Below are positions 48,869 through 60,304 of a DNA stretch of 64,000 nt, piece by piece. The translations under genes were made by a program, and so were the position numbers. A model generated the notes under the pieces. It worked only from the letters and a program-made list of their open reading frames with translations. It was not told the origin of the DNA and did not search any database. This DNA comes from Chiua virens. Taxonomy: Eukaryota; Basidiomycota; Agaricomycetes; Boletales; Boletaceae. The first letter of the stretch is position 1, and every line of letters begins with the position of its first letter. The stretch lies in contig JAHNUO010000007.1 of the NCBI GenBank assembly GCA_019787685.1, forward strand, positions 2,108,001 through 2,172,000, given 5' to 3'.

Positions 48869-50113
48869 ATGCTCTCGCTCTCCTCCGAGTCCTTTCTCGT
48901 TCTTTTCGTCACTCTTGCTCTGTCAACGTTATGGGCTTTAAAGCCCTTGTGTATACCTCGCGTGCGCACCTACAAGCGTGCAGCGCAAATCCGGAGTCTA
49001 CTCGATGGCAACCCGTCTGTGGGGAGCCTCCTCCAAGCCCGTGCAGCCCCAAACCAACGACTTGTGCATGCCTTTGGGGTCACAAGTACCTTCGTGAGCG
49101 GGGACACCAAGGTGCACACGACCTTTATAAAGCAAGCTGCTGCGCTCATTACTGGTATCGGCGCGGGGGACAAGAAAAATGGGTGGCGCGCGGTGGCGCA
49201 GAACACCGAATCCGCTGCCCACCACTTCTTGCCCTCTCATCACAGCAAGGTCGTCGGCTTCGCTGCTTTAATTCAAAGTATTACCTTTCGCGTTATCCTC
49301 GTTGCCCTCTTCGACACAGATCCCGAAGCGCTCGTATACGACGATGTCGCATGCGTCACTGACATCATCAACCAGCGGTGGAAAGACTCCAAGATCAAGG
49401 ACGCAGCTGCCATGGCGAAGGACGATTCGCTACAGCAAATGATGAAACTCATCGATAGATGGATTGTTGATCGTGATCGGTATCCCAACCCGATCGATTT
49501 TATCCTGCCCGCATATGAGACGCTTTGGCGTGTTGTTGCAGTTTTGGTCGGCTATGTCTACCATTATCACAGCAACACCATCACACTACATGATACTGTG
49601 ATGGAGTTTGGGAGGGATCCGACGGAGGAACAGTTTATCAAGTTCGGAGATGGCTCGCGGGATGGGAATGGTCGGATGCAGCCATGTATGAAAGCCATCG
49701 TCCTCGAGGTGCTTCGACTCCACCCACCTACCAGGCACATTGCGCGTGCGCTCGTCGAGTCGCAGTCAGGACCATGGTGGAAGACGTTGCTGATGCCCAC
49801 CACTGAGGTTGCAGATATCGAAGCCTTACACTTATCGGATGAGTATGGGGAAAGTCCATCAGAGTTCGATCCGATGCGGTTCGATCCATCGCGGATGGGT
49901 GGACGGCCAGCGGAGCTGTACTCATTCGGATACGGGAGGTTGAAGTGCGTTGCTGCAACATGGGCACCGAAAGCTGCGGCGATTATTGCCGCGAAGGTTG
50001 TATTGCAGATTGAAGAGGCAGGGTGTACCGTGACGATTGGACGTAGAATCGGGGGCAGAAGTGGGTGGGATGGGTGGGTGGTCAGAAAGGAAGGAAAGGA
50101 GCCCGCTGAGTGA
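48869..50113 (+). CDS. Cytochrome P450, intronless
   Basis: An uninterrupted frame of 414 residues starts with a membrane anchor (SFLVLFVTLALSTLWALK) and a Pro/Arg-containing hinge. ExxR-type EVLRLHPPTRHIARAL lies in the K helix, PxxFDPMRFDPSRM in the meander, and the heme loop FGYGRLKCVAATWAP carries the Cys ligand. I therefore call it a heme monooxygenase of the fungal group with a '-CVA-WAP' heme loop. The I-helix motif is atypical (FILPAYETLWR), and the protein is shorter than the usual 480-520, so part of the N-terminal half may be missing. The frame also opens further upstream (48755), but ATG 48869 precedes the anchor. Every other well-modelled gene in the window has introns. It lies exactly between helicase-end repeats 2 and 3. 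The substrate is unknown. Confidence 0.75.
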   Translation: MLSLSSESFLVLFVTLALSTLWALKPLCIPRVRTYKRAAQIRSLLDGNPSVGSLLQARAAPNQRLVHAFGVTSTFVSGDTKVHTTFIKQAAALITGIGAGDKKNGWRAVAQNTESAAHHFLPSHHSKVVGFAALIQSITFRVILVALFDTDPEALVYDDVACVTDIINQRWKDSKIKDAAAMAKDDSLQQMMKLIDRWIVDRDRYPNPIDFILPAYETLWRVVAVLVGYVYHYHSNTITLHDTVMEFGRDPTEEQFIKFGDGSRDGNGRMQPCMKAIVLEVLRLHPPTRHIARALVESQSGPWWKTLLMPTTEVADIEALHLSDEYGESPSEFDPMRFDPSRMGGRPAELYSFGYGRLKCVAATWAPKAAAIIAAKVVLQIEEAGCTVTIGRRIGGRSGWDGWVVRKEGKEPAE

Positions 50114-50159
50114 TCGATTGCCCTGTGACAGTGTGACAATTGTACATATATGATACAGG

Positions 50160-50350
50160 GATAGCCTTCGGACAGGCTTAAATAGATACATGCAGATTAT
50201 AGGAGGCGATGATACACTATGTTAGTTGTAGATTTAGTTTCATTCGAGGGTGCAAATAGTAGGAGAACATCTTCTCGTTTGTGCACTCTCGACAGAGTAG
50301 TGTATGGATTGACATCGCGAAGGTTGTCAGCAATCGCTTGCACTAGGTAC
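50160..50350 (-). mobile_element. Helicase-end repeat, copy 3 (right of the P450)
   Basis: In the same orientation and nearly identical to copy 2: atagccttcgg, aatagatacatgcagattat, gtagatttagtttcattcg, ctctcgacagag and tgtatggattgac. The minus frame reads NPYTTLSRVHKREDVLLLFA. It lacks about 20 bases after atagccttcgg compared with copy 2. Confidence 0.6.
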
Positions 50351-51422
50351 ATAGACATGCATGCCGAAATCTTCTGCCTTTTGCATTCGTTGTTTTTTTC
50401 ATCATACAGAAACCAATGGATAGAATGGTTTGTGTATTCAACGTCGCGTATGAGGTGGTTACCAAGTTCATCCTGTAATTGCAACAGCAGGAGGACCTGC
50501 AGTTCCAGTGGCGAAATGCTGGAACTCGCCTGTGACTCCGATGCCAGCAAAGGAAAACAGATTGTTGATGGCACGGGAGTATTCCATCACATGGCGTGAA
50601 AGCTCAACATCACGGAACAACGATCGGATTCGAGGAGGAAGGAGTTGAAGCCGAGGCAATGCTCATTCTCCCTTTCCACAGCAAAAGGAATCCGCCTCGG
50701 TGGAAAGCAGCAAAATGTTACAATGGGGACACCGACGATTCCAGGTGGGAGGTTGAATTTGTGGTGGTGGATTCATACGAAGCTTTACCTACCAAGGCGA
50801 ATTAGGAGGCAAGGGCGGTTCAGCAGCAATGTCAATGTCGCTGTGCTCGGACTCTTTAGGCTATGCAAGCCAAACCGTACATCCTTTCTTGAATCCTTAA
50901 CGAGGTGGATGTCACTGAGACTGGAAGGCTAGGTAATGTGAATAAAGTGCACTGCTCAAGTCAACATAACTTATATAAATTCACGAGTCTAACAAAACGA
51001 TACTGCTTGAGAAGCACCTATATGTAAGTACAGGCTGTACAGCCCACCTTCTACACGAGCAATTTAGTACTTATAACTTGTCATGGCGTCGAAATCTGCA
51101 CCAATGGTGACAGTGAAGGTCCGAGTCATTCAAGTGGTATGTCATTGAGTCATATTCTCGATTACTAGTTACTACCAATTGATTGCCAGTGCCAATCTCT
51201 AATTCGAATACCATCCACATGACCAAAGGAGCCTCCTGCCCGATTTTGTAGAGGAGTGCAGTACCGTACACTATATCCGTTCAACACTTTCATTACTTAC
51301 ATAAAACATGATACTACAACAATGTCGTGAAGGGCATGAGAAGATGGGTCTGACTAGGTACCTCCGAGTCGCATTCCAGTGTTGAGGTGGGAAATGGCCC
51401 ATTTTGACATTTGCGTACTAGA
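50351..51422. other. Spacer without recognisable gene
   Basis: Short frames on both strands only. I see no family match, RNA gene or terminal repeat. Confidence 0.35.
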
Positions 51423-52774
51423 TCACACTGCTTCTTCAACGTGGCCGTCCATCTTAGTCTCTTTCCGACGGTCGTAACCCATAGCACTGTCTGGACTCAT
51501 TGGGTGATTCTCAACTCGGCTCTGGGTCAAAGATGTGATGTGGACCTGCATCCTGTTCCTGCGGTCGAAACTGTTACTGGTGTCGGAAGACGTATATCCC
51601 AGTGGAAATACGTTGCTGAATTGGTATGATTTATTTACCAATCCAATCCGAATGATGACCATGTAAAACGTGATGGAGATAATGGGCATGACCTAGCAAT
51701 CGAGATGACGTTTTGGTGGGACTTCATTTAGTGAAAATCGAGGCATGATGCATGATGGCTGACCATGTCTAGAATCACATATTGGGCATCAGATCCGCTA
51801 ACAAAGCATATCAATCCCGCCAGGAGAGTGAGGGAATAAATTGAGCCAGAATCGATAATAATATGCAAAATTGGTCGCAGTTGGGATTGTCGGTGGCCAC
51901 GCAACCTTGTGGACCTTTGGTCAAGACGCCAGATACGATAAGCTAATAAAGCTGGTTGAAAGGAAATCAATCTCAAAGCACAACACCCATTGGAATAGGA
52001 GCACATACAAGTCGTCAATACGTTAGTCGCAAATGCTGTTGCCCAAAATGACGTGATCCATTGCGACAGGCTCCCATTGAAAATATTTGTGCCTGATGCT
52101 TGCGATGCAGTGTACGTAGCTACGAGTCCAGTCACTTTGTGATTGTTGTCAGTTATTTCATTCACCCTACTAAACGACATCCTCACCACCACAGGCACAC
52201 CAAAGCAAGCCAGGCAGAACCATGACAAGTCTTGATTGCCATACTGCATGACAGCGGTAGAGCTGTCAAGGACCATTATTTACGACATTCATCTGAACAA
52301 ACACAAAGCTTACAAGGACACTGTCACCAATTATCGTCTGCACACTATAGATATAATTCTTGGAGACAAATGTCCATTGAGCCACATTCGAGAAATATCC
52401 GATAGGTCCTCCTTGGTATGTATCACGGTACAGGATCAAACCCTGCATGATCCTAATGACATCAATTACCATGTGCTGTGAATTGAATCATTTTCACCGT
52501 CGTCTATGAAAACGAACGAAAGGATGCACCACCGAACTAAACAGCAAGAACAAGCAAGACACTGCGAGCATCTTACGGTTCACTCCGTGAGTGGCCTGTT
52601 GAAACAAGAGCACCCTCACAGTGCCTCCGAACATTAACAATGACAAACCTGGTTTTACACGTCTTTAATGTCTTACAAACAATTCACTGATCGGGGAGTC
52701 TCACCATACAAGATCCCTTCAAGTAATGTCGCTAGGAGCTCTGCCTTGTCTAGAGGGATCTCATTGGTGTCCAT
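51423..52774 (-). CDS. Seven-span membrane protein family, copy C
   Basis: It starts MDTNEIPLDKAELLATLLEG at 52774, then HMVIDVIRIMQGLILYRDT, GGPIGYFSNVAQW, LYRCHAVWQSRLVMVLPGLL, GLVATYTASQASGTNIFNG, QWITSFWATAFATNVLTT, LLAYRIWRLDQRSTRLRG, SIYSLTLLAGLICFVSG and IISITFYMVIIRIGLVNK. The tail FDRRNRMQVHITSLTQS is shared with copy D. The junction GGT-G/TG-ACT mirrors the fourth intron of A and B. C and D are much closer to each other than to A and B, so they arose by a recent tandem duplication. Confidence 0.78.
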
Positions 52775-53542
52775 GTCAGGATGTGGATACAAAAGTGAAC
52801 TAGTGGACCCGAGACGACCTGAGGATGTTGAGGAACAGGTCAGGGAAATGAGAACGGGGAAAGGCGGAAGTAGAGAGGACATTGAGTTAAGCATTTTTAA
52901 CGGCGCCCTTTGGGTATTTACTAGTATCCCGAGCATCTTATCTTATCTAGCTTGGCAGTAAGTGATTGGGGATACTAATGCCAATGCTTACTTGGAATGC
53001 CACAAAGCCACCACTGGCAATGAATCATACCTGGAACATAGCAACATAAATAACTGATCATGCCAATGGCAAGTTCAAGTTGCGTTTTCAATCTAGTTAC
53101 ATAACCGATTGTGGCTCAGGACTCATGGCCTGCACGCTCCCGGGCCCTTCCCAACAGTGTGTCAAGGGTGGGGTGGGCTATCCTAGTCTGGAGCGGGGGA
53201 TGTCGAGAAGGCAGCGTTGTGGATTCTTGCGCCCAGTAATTCCATAGAACACTTACTTAATGTAACCTAAGAACTCGATTTAGTACCATTCCCATTCGTC
53301 AACGCCCCTGAGGGATCCCAGGTTCGCTGTTGACAAACTCACTGCCGCTTCGGAGTGTTCTAACTTCTGATAGTGTCTTCTTCCGAGTCTCAGACACACG
53401 CGCAACATAAACATCGAAGCCATTTAGACATATGCTGTAGGTTGTAGCATAACGATGAGATTATGGGTGCGCTACTAGATACCTCGTGTCACACAAGTGT
53501 CAAGTTGGGAACGGCATATTTTGTAAGTATTCGCGTACCAGG

Positions 53543-54899
53543 TCATACTTCTTCTTCTCCAACCCGTCCATCTGTCTTGGTTTCATTCCGACGGTCGTAA
53601 TTAACAGCAGCATTTGGACTCATTGAGTGATTCTCGACCTGGCTCTCGGTCAAAGATGTGATGTGGACCTGCATCCTGTTCCTGCGGTCGAAACTGCTAC
53701 TGTTGTCGGGGGACGTATATCCTAGTGGAAACACGTTGCTGAGTCGATATGCTTTATTTGCCAACCCAACCCGGATGATGACCATATAAAATGTGATGGA
53801 GATGATGGGCATGACCTGGCAGTCAGGATGACGTTTTAGTGGAACTACATTTACCAGAAACTGACGCATGAAAGCTGACCATGTCTAGAACCACATATTG
53901 AGCATTGGATCCACTGACAAAACAGATCAATCCCGTCAAGAGGGTGAGAGAGTATATTAAGGCAGAATCAAGGATAATGTGTAAGATCGGCCGTAGTTGG
54001 GATCGTCGATGGCCACGCAGCCCCGCGGACCTGTGGTCGAGATGCCAGATACGATAAGCCAACAAAGCTGTTTGAAAGGTAAACAATTTCCAAGGTACAA
54101 GACCCATCGGAATGGGAGCGCGTACAAGTCGCTAATACGTTGGTCGCAAACGCCGATGCCCAAAACGACGTAATCCATTTTCCCAGGCTCCCATTGAAAA
54201 TATTTGTGCCTGATGCTTGCGATGCAGTGTACGTGGCTGCGAATCCAGTCACTTTGTGATTGTTGTCAGTAACTTCATTCACCCTAAACAACACACGTAC
54301 CACCACTGGCGCACCAAAGTAAACCAGGAAGAACCATGACAAATTTTGATTGCCATACTGCATAACAGCGGTAGAGCTGTCGAGAACCATTATCGGATGA
54401 TACATACTCATCTGAGCAAACGAAAGATTTCTTACAAGGACTCCGTCGCCAATTATCGTCTGAACGATGTAGATATAATTCTTGGAGATGAACGTCCATT
54501 GTGCCACGTTCGAGAAATATTCGATAGGTCCTCCTGGGTATGTATCGCGGTACAGGATCAAACCCTGCATAATCCTAATGATATCAATTACCAAGTGCTG
54601 TATACCTCCATCAAATTAGTGGCCCCGTCGTCTACGAAAACGAAAGAAAGTACGCACCACCGAACTAAACAGCAAGAGCAAGCAAGATACTGTGAGCATC
54701 TTACGGTTCACTCCGTAAGTGGCCCGTTGAAACATCAGTACCCTGAGCGTGCCTCCGAACATCAGCACTGAGAAACCTGAGACCTCGGTGTTTGATGTCT
54801 TGCACGAACGATTAATGAATGTGCCTTACCATACAAGATCCCTTCCAGTAATGTCGCCAGGAGCTCTGCCTTGTCGAGGGGGATACCATTGGTGTCCAT
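53543..54899 (-). CDS. Seven-span membrane protein family, copy D
   Basis: Starting at 54899 (MDTNGIPLDKAELLATLLEG), it follows copy C almost residue for residue: LMFGGTLRVLMFQRATYGVN, HLVIDIIRIMQGLILYRDT, GGPIEYFSNVAQW, TASQASGTNIFNGSL, LLAYRIWHLDHRSAGLRG, LIYSLTLLTGLICFVSG, SITFYMVIIRVGLANKAYR and the tail FDRRNRMQVHITSLTES. Flanking non-coding DNA is also similar to that of copy C, which indicates a segmental duplication of about 2 kb. The frame looks intact in the parts I joined. Confidence 0.77.
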
Positions 54900-56247
54900 G
54901 TTGTGTGCGGACCAAGATAGGACGCTGATGAACGGGTCAGGAAAGGAGGAAAGGCGGCAGTGGGGGAAGATAGTGAGGTTCAACGTTACACCTTTAACGG
55001 TGTACTTTGAGTGCTTATCCCGAGTAGCATCGCATTTAGTTCGGCAATAAGTGATTTTGCCATGTGGATACTAGTACTTACTTGGAAAGCTACAGAGCCG
55101 CCACTGGCATACTTAGATGGTACTTACCAGCTCATTGCAAATTTGCAGCGCCTTGGACACAGCAGTTTGAACATGAATAAGTTCCGCCGGGGCACTGTTC
55201 AATTAGTACATAACGGTTCGTCAAGCTACTATACTCCAAGGTATTCCGCGTCCTTATCTTTCTCAGACACCGTGACCGTCACGGTGATTTGTCAGTGCTT
55301 TTGTGTCTACTCGTGCGCATGCGGGTACGGCGTTGGTCAGCAGAACCGGAGCTTCGTTGCTTTGTGGCGGAATCTATGCAAAATTCAAATAGTGGTTGCC
55401 TTGCTGGGATACTTGTCTCGGCTTGCAGCGAGTCTAGATCATGGCACGAGAGATAAGTACTCGAGCATCATTTGATCGCAGAGGTGAACGTTAATTTATA
55501 AAACAACACTGGTAGTGCCACAATCCATTCAAGTTGGAGCGTCGCAAAACAGAGGGTTTTACAATGTCACTCACGCTGCTTTCAACAAAGTTTCTACCAT
55601 ACCCAGTGCCAGTGAGGAGTTTCGAAGTGCTGAGCGCTGAGTAGAACTGCTACAGAATTTGGCTGTGGCCGCGGTATTCAAGGATTTTCCGGAGGTCACT
55701 ATGGCGCCCGCCGGTGTTCCCACGCAAATATCTTCCCAGACCATCTCCAAAGCTGAAACTTGGTGAGAAAAGAACCAACTTCGTGGTGCCACTTCTTGTT
55801 AATATCAAACCCGTCATTGTTACCCTGATTTCTTGGGACACATGATGATTGATATGTTTATAGAACGGTATCACTGTAACGCAGCGACCAGGTACGTCAT
55901 TTGAGATCGCGATCATACTTTTTCCTCATCGTGGACGAGAAAAGCACGAGGAGCGGTTCCTTCATTGTTTAGAAGAAAAGTGTAACCCATGCAGACACAA
56001 CAGCCATCAGAGAATCAGGATGACATACATGAAAACGTGCTACTATTGGAGAAAGAGCGACAACAATGAGTCTTGAACCAAGTGAGGGGGTATATTTCCA
56101 CTGTCGGGCCTGCAGAAAATTCTAACTAAAGAATCACTTCTAAGACGGTAGTATGAAAAGATGAAAGTCTGGGCAGTTATTGATATATGTTTTCTCCTAT
56201 AATCTGGTGATAGAGAAATGGACACATTTGCGTGGACCGGGGAAGGT
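54900..56247. other. Spacer without recognisable gene
   Basis: Nothing nameable. The frames at 55011-55475 and 55571-55916 are unrecognised. Confidence 0.35.
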
Positions 56248-57215
56248 TCAGACTACCTCTTCGACGTCACCCGCTATCGTGATATCGCTTCGATGGTGCT
56301 CTCGCCCAAAGGGAGTCAACGGACTCATCAGTGAGCATTCACTGTTATTTTCGAGCATATTGAGTGATCGGTTCACACTACAAGCCGACCCGAAACGAAT
56401 GATGACCATGTAAAAGGTGATGGAAATGACGGGCATGGCCTTGTAGTCGAGGTAAATTTTAGCGAAATATCCATCACGTACATGCCAGTGTGAGGTATGT
56501 ATATGATGACCAACCATGTCTTGAAGCACATACTGAACGTTGGATTGTTTCACGAAGCAAATCAACGCCGTGAGAATGGTGGGTGAATATATCAAGCCGG
56601 CATCGATAATGACGTGGAGAATCGGCCATAATCGGGGCGTTCGGTGGCCAAGCAGCTTCCTCGTCCTCTGGTCGACATACCAGATACGACAAGCCAGCAG
56701 AGCTGGAAGAAAAAAGTATTGTCAGAAACTTCACTGTTCAACTTTCAGAACTGATTGAAACCCGGGGACATACGGGTCGCCACCCGATGGACACTCCGTC
56801 TTGGCTTAAATGCGCCGTGGTGTACGGAATGATAATTCCGTTCACTTCGCGATGTCCTCCCAGCTATGTATCGTGGTACAGTATTAGTGCCTGCACGGTC
56901 CCGGTGATATCGATTATGACATGTTACAGACGCCTGTTTACATCCGGAAAACGAAAAGAAATACACACCGCCGTGCTAAGCACCAGCAACAAACAAACCA
57001 CCATAGGCATCTTACGGTTCACTTTGTCAATGGCACGCCGGAACAATAGTACCCATATCGTCCCTCCGAACATCAACAATGAACAATGAGAAACATTTCC
57101 ACGAATTCAGCATGTATTAGTCCGTGGTTTATTGACAACGAATCTTACCATACAAGAGTACCTCCAGTAGCGTCGTCAAGAGGTCCCCTTTGTCTAGGAT
57201 AATGCTATTAAAACG
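56248..57215 (-). pseudogene. Seven-span membrane protein family, copy E, broken
   Basis: Recognisable in order on minus: SIILDKGDLLTTLLEVLLYG near 57150-57210, LLMFGGTIWVLLFRR, the third-intron start, HVIIDITGTVQALILYH followed by a stop, then CRIWYVDQRTRKLLGHR, DAGLIYSPTILTALICFVKQ and ISITFYMVIIRFGSA to a stop at 56248. The start Met is missing (the frame upstream reads CDVRFN). The whole part from the GGP block through the AFYASTF span, about 100 residues, is deleted or replaced. Copy E therefore lacks two or three membrane spans. Confidence 0.7.
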
Positions 57216-60200
57216 AACGTCACAAACCCGGATGGCGAAGAGCGAGAAGCGCGGGAAGGGGTAGCTAACACTCGTCCAACGCCCTCGCCACGTGTCTATC
57301 CAGAGCAATATTATCCGTTTCCCTCGATTAATTCATTAAGAGATATGTGCTCTACCTGTTTGCCAACCGGACCCACGGTGCCACAATGCCACGTCGGTTG
57401 TCAGTTAGTTTCCTTTCTTCGAGTCTGAAGCGTTGTTGATCGATCCGAATCTACACTCGCATCTTGTTCAGCATATGCTCTTAAAGGGTTTTCACAGCTC
57501 CCCAACTTGAATGTGATAATATTTTATCATCACAAAGACACTGGTCACAGGGGACCAATTGCCATGAACACACAAGGTGCGCACGACTTGACAACTTGAA
57601 TCTGATCGGGTAACCTGCTCTCATACTAAGGAGTGAAACACGCCGGCCGAGCGGCGCGGATGTCAGGGACAGTCAGAAACCTTATCCGGTTATTACCATT
57701 CAATTGGTGTGAGTGGAACTCAACAAATGAAGCTGAAATGAGACGAGTTCGATTCAGAGGGATCGCGTCCAATTTCAGACCGCAAGCGTTGATACCACTA
57801 GATGGTGGTGTGTCCCTGGTCAGCTGCCGAAGCTTGAACCCGACCCCGGGCATTGAAATTCCTGATAGTATGACGCGCCAACCTTGCTGGTCAATATTTG
57901 ATCCGATAGCGCAGGGACCCATATTCTTGATAGATACGGCGCTCGAGAGCAATACGAGTATCATTCCTTTCACCCAAGTCAGAGTGAATCGTTCAACCCC
58001 ATTCGGCTGAGGACTACGTGTCTCAGCAGAAACCAGGCAGGCTATGAATTGAATCAGATCGCGTAGAGCATGTCACGTTTACAATTCATAGACTACGGTA
58101 CCTGCTGCGCAAAACATCCGACTGATACCAACAAGACATCCACTCCCGAACCTGACATTCACTCCACTCTTCCGCCACCGACATCGTTACCGTGATCTTC
58201 CACGTCAAAGCAGCAAGGGAAAAAAATACTCGGCAAGGTTGGACAAACATGATCAACCAAAGGGGATAACCGTGGCTAGAATTGACAAGATCTCTGCCCA
58301 CATGAACATACCATGGTTCCACGGGCGAGCGCGAGCATCGTAGGCGGTCCCTTTCGAGTACATGACGTTTCCGACGAGGAGATGGGTTGGATCAAAATAT
58401 GCTTTCTGAATGACTTATCTGAATGTCGATTCTAGCATGATGGGCCTATCCGAGTGAAGCCAGAGGGCGGAGGGTAGGCGAAATGGTGCCAGCACGATCG
58501 CGCTATATGCACTGGCGTAAAATGAGCGCTGAGCCTTCAGATTGAAAGATTGAAGCTTCAAAGTTTAAGCTGTTTTCTAGCTCTCCAGAATGCATGTTGA
58601 AGACTTGGAGCTTACGAGCTCTGCGCTGCGCGAACTCAAGCATCTAGCATGTCCTGGAGAGAGTCAGTTTCGACTCGAAGCAGTCCATCAAATGATGACA
58701 CTGAAACCATCTACTCATCGACGGTACGGCTGTATTGTATTGTGATGTGCAAATGGGACGTGATGAATCTGAAACAAACAATGAAGAAAAAAAAATACTC
58801 GGGCACTATCTGTGAAAATGCTGGACTAAGCCGGTGAAGGAACTGAGGCCCGAGCTTGCTGCGGTTTGTGGCTTTATTAACCCGATCTGATCGTCACTTC
58901 GTGGACATGGAGGCTGTCCTCGCCAGTCCGATAAACAATGGATGTGGACGTATATAGCTTGCGCAGTAGCGACGTGATATCTTCACCTAGTGTTCATCGC
59001 TATATCAAATGGCTTCAGTATGGCAGAGGCCGAGTGCTTCAACACATATGAGGATTGCGAGAGTGGAGTGCTTCAACATTTGCCTGAGATTACGATTAGC
59101 ATGAATATTAGATAACAAGTACAAACAACTGCAACATTTTCCCTGACCTACCACTACGTGATTCTAGTTCCAGTTCTCTTTACATAAGTATGCACTTTCT
59201 CTCCCAAGAAGTTACTCGCGCAATTGGCGTGGACGATATTGCATGCATGCTCGCCAACTATAGACTGCAGCCATCCTCTCTGGTATGTAGGACGCAAACT
59301 ATGTGACCCATACGTTCTTCTCGAATCTCCTCTGAGTTGACATCGCAGACCTCGAGAGATCTTACCCAGCCGGTTCAATAATGAACTGCTCGCTTGATCA
59401 CCTTCCTTGACATTACTTTCTGTCACCAATGTCAACTTGTCCCTGATTCGCTCAGGTGTTCACATACATATATCGACAAACGTCGAGGCGTCTAGCCAGA
59501 TTCTTACCGCGGACGTATCACTTGAACATCGTCGATGTCACAGTTCGTCCTCCCGGACTCCCGAGTCGGATTGTTGAGCTGGTCGACTCGTTTTCGCAGT
59601 ACGCGCCCAACGTCTCATCACTGACTCTGGGCTTTTTGACCTCATGCTCTCTTTTTCCCCGTCTCATTTCACTATGTAATGGCGCGAAACATGTCTGAGG
59701 AGTTGCACATGAAGATCCTTGGAATGTTCGTGATCGAATCAACTGTTGAAACGTCGACGATCCAGCGATCCAGACGGGAAGCGACGGGAAAAGGTTTACG
59801 CGTGGATGAACGTCGAGTGGCGAGGCGCAGTGTCTGTTTCAGGATTTCGCTCAGGCGTACCTTTGTTTCGTACGTGATTGTTGAACGTTGAACCACCAAC
59901 GACGTAGGTCGGACTCATCTCCCTGGTCCGTGCGGGGTAATGTAACTCCGAGTGTCCTGGTTCCCCAGATTCGAAGTCGTTTAGCCTTGAAACATTTTCA
60001 TCAATGAACGGAGCCACAAACGCCGAACGTGGACGGCTAGCTATTCTATGCTCCCAAGATACCATCTCCGTGACAATACGAAAACCTGGAAAACGGAGGG
60101 ACAAGTACGAAATATCGAACTAGTAATACAGCTGGTATCCAATGAAGCATAATACACCAGTTGCCGAATAAAAAAAGGGAGGCGTGAAATAAATAATGTA

Positions 60201-60304
60201 GACGACAAACCGTCCTGGTATCGCTCGTAACCATGATGTTTTGTGATCATGTTTGATATCATCCATGTCGACGTTAAGGATAGACAAAGACAAGTCCCTC
60301 TATC
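57216..60304. other. Long spacer, no gene recognised
   Basis: I see no conserved family. A plus-strand frame at 59456-59698 (SFSQYAPNVSSLTLGFL) has the flavour of an F-box/LRR-type mushroom protein but lacks a start, an F-box and repeats. Other frames are short and overlap on both strands. Confidence 0.3.
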
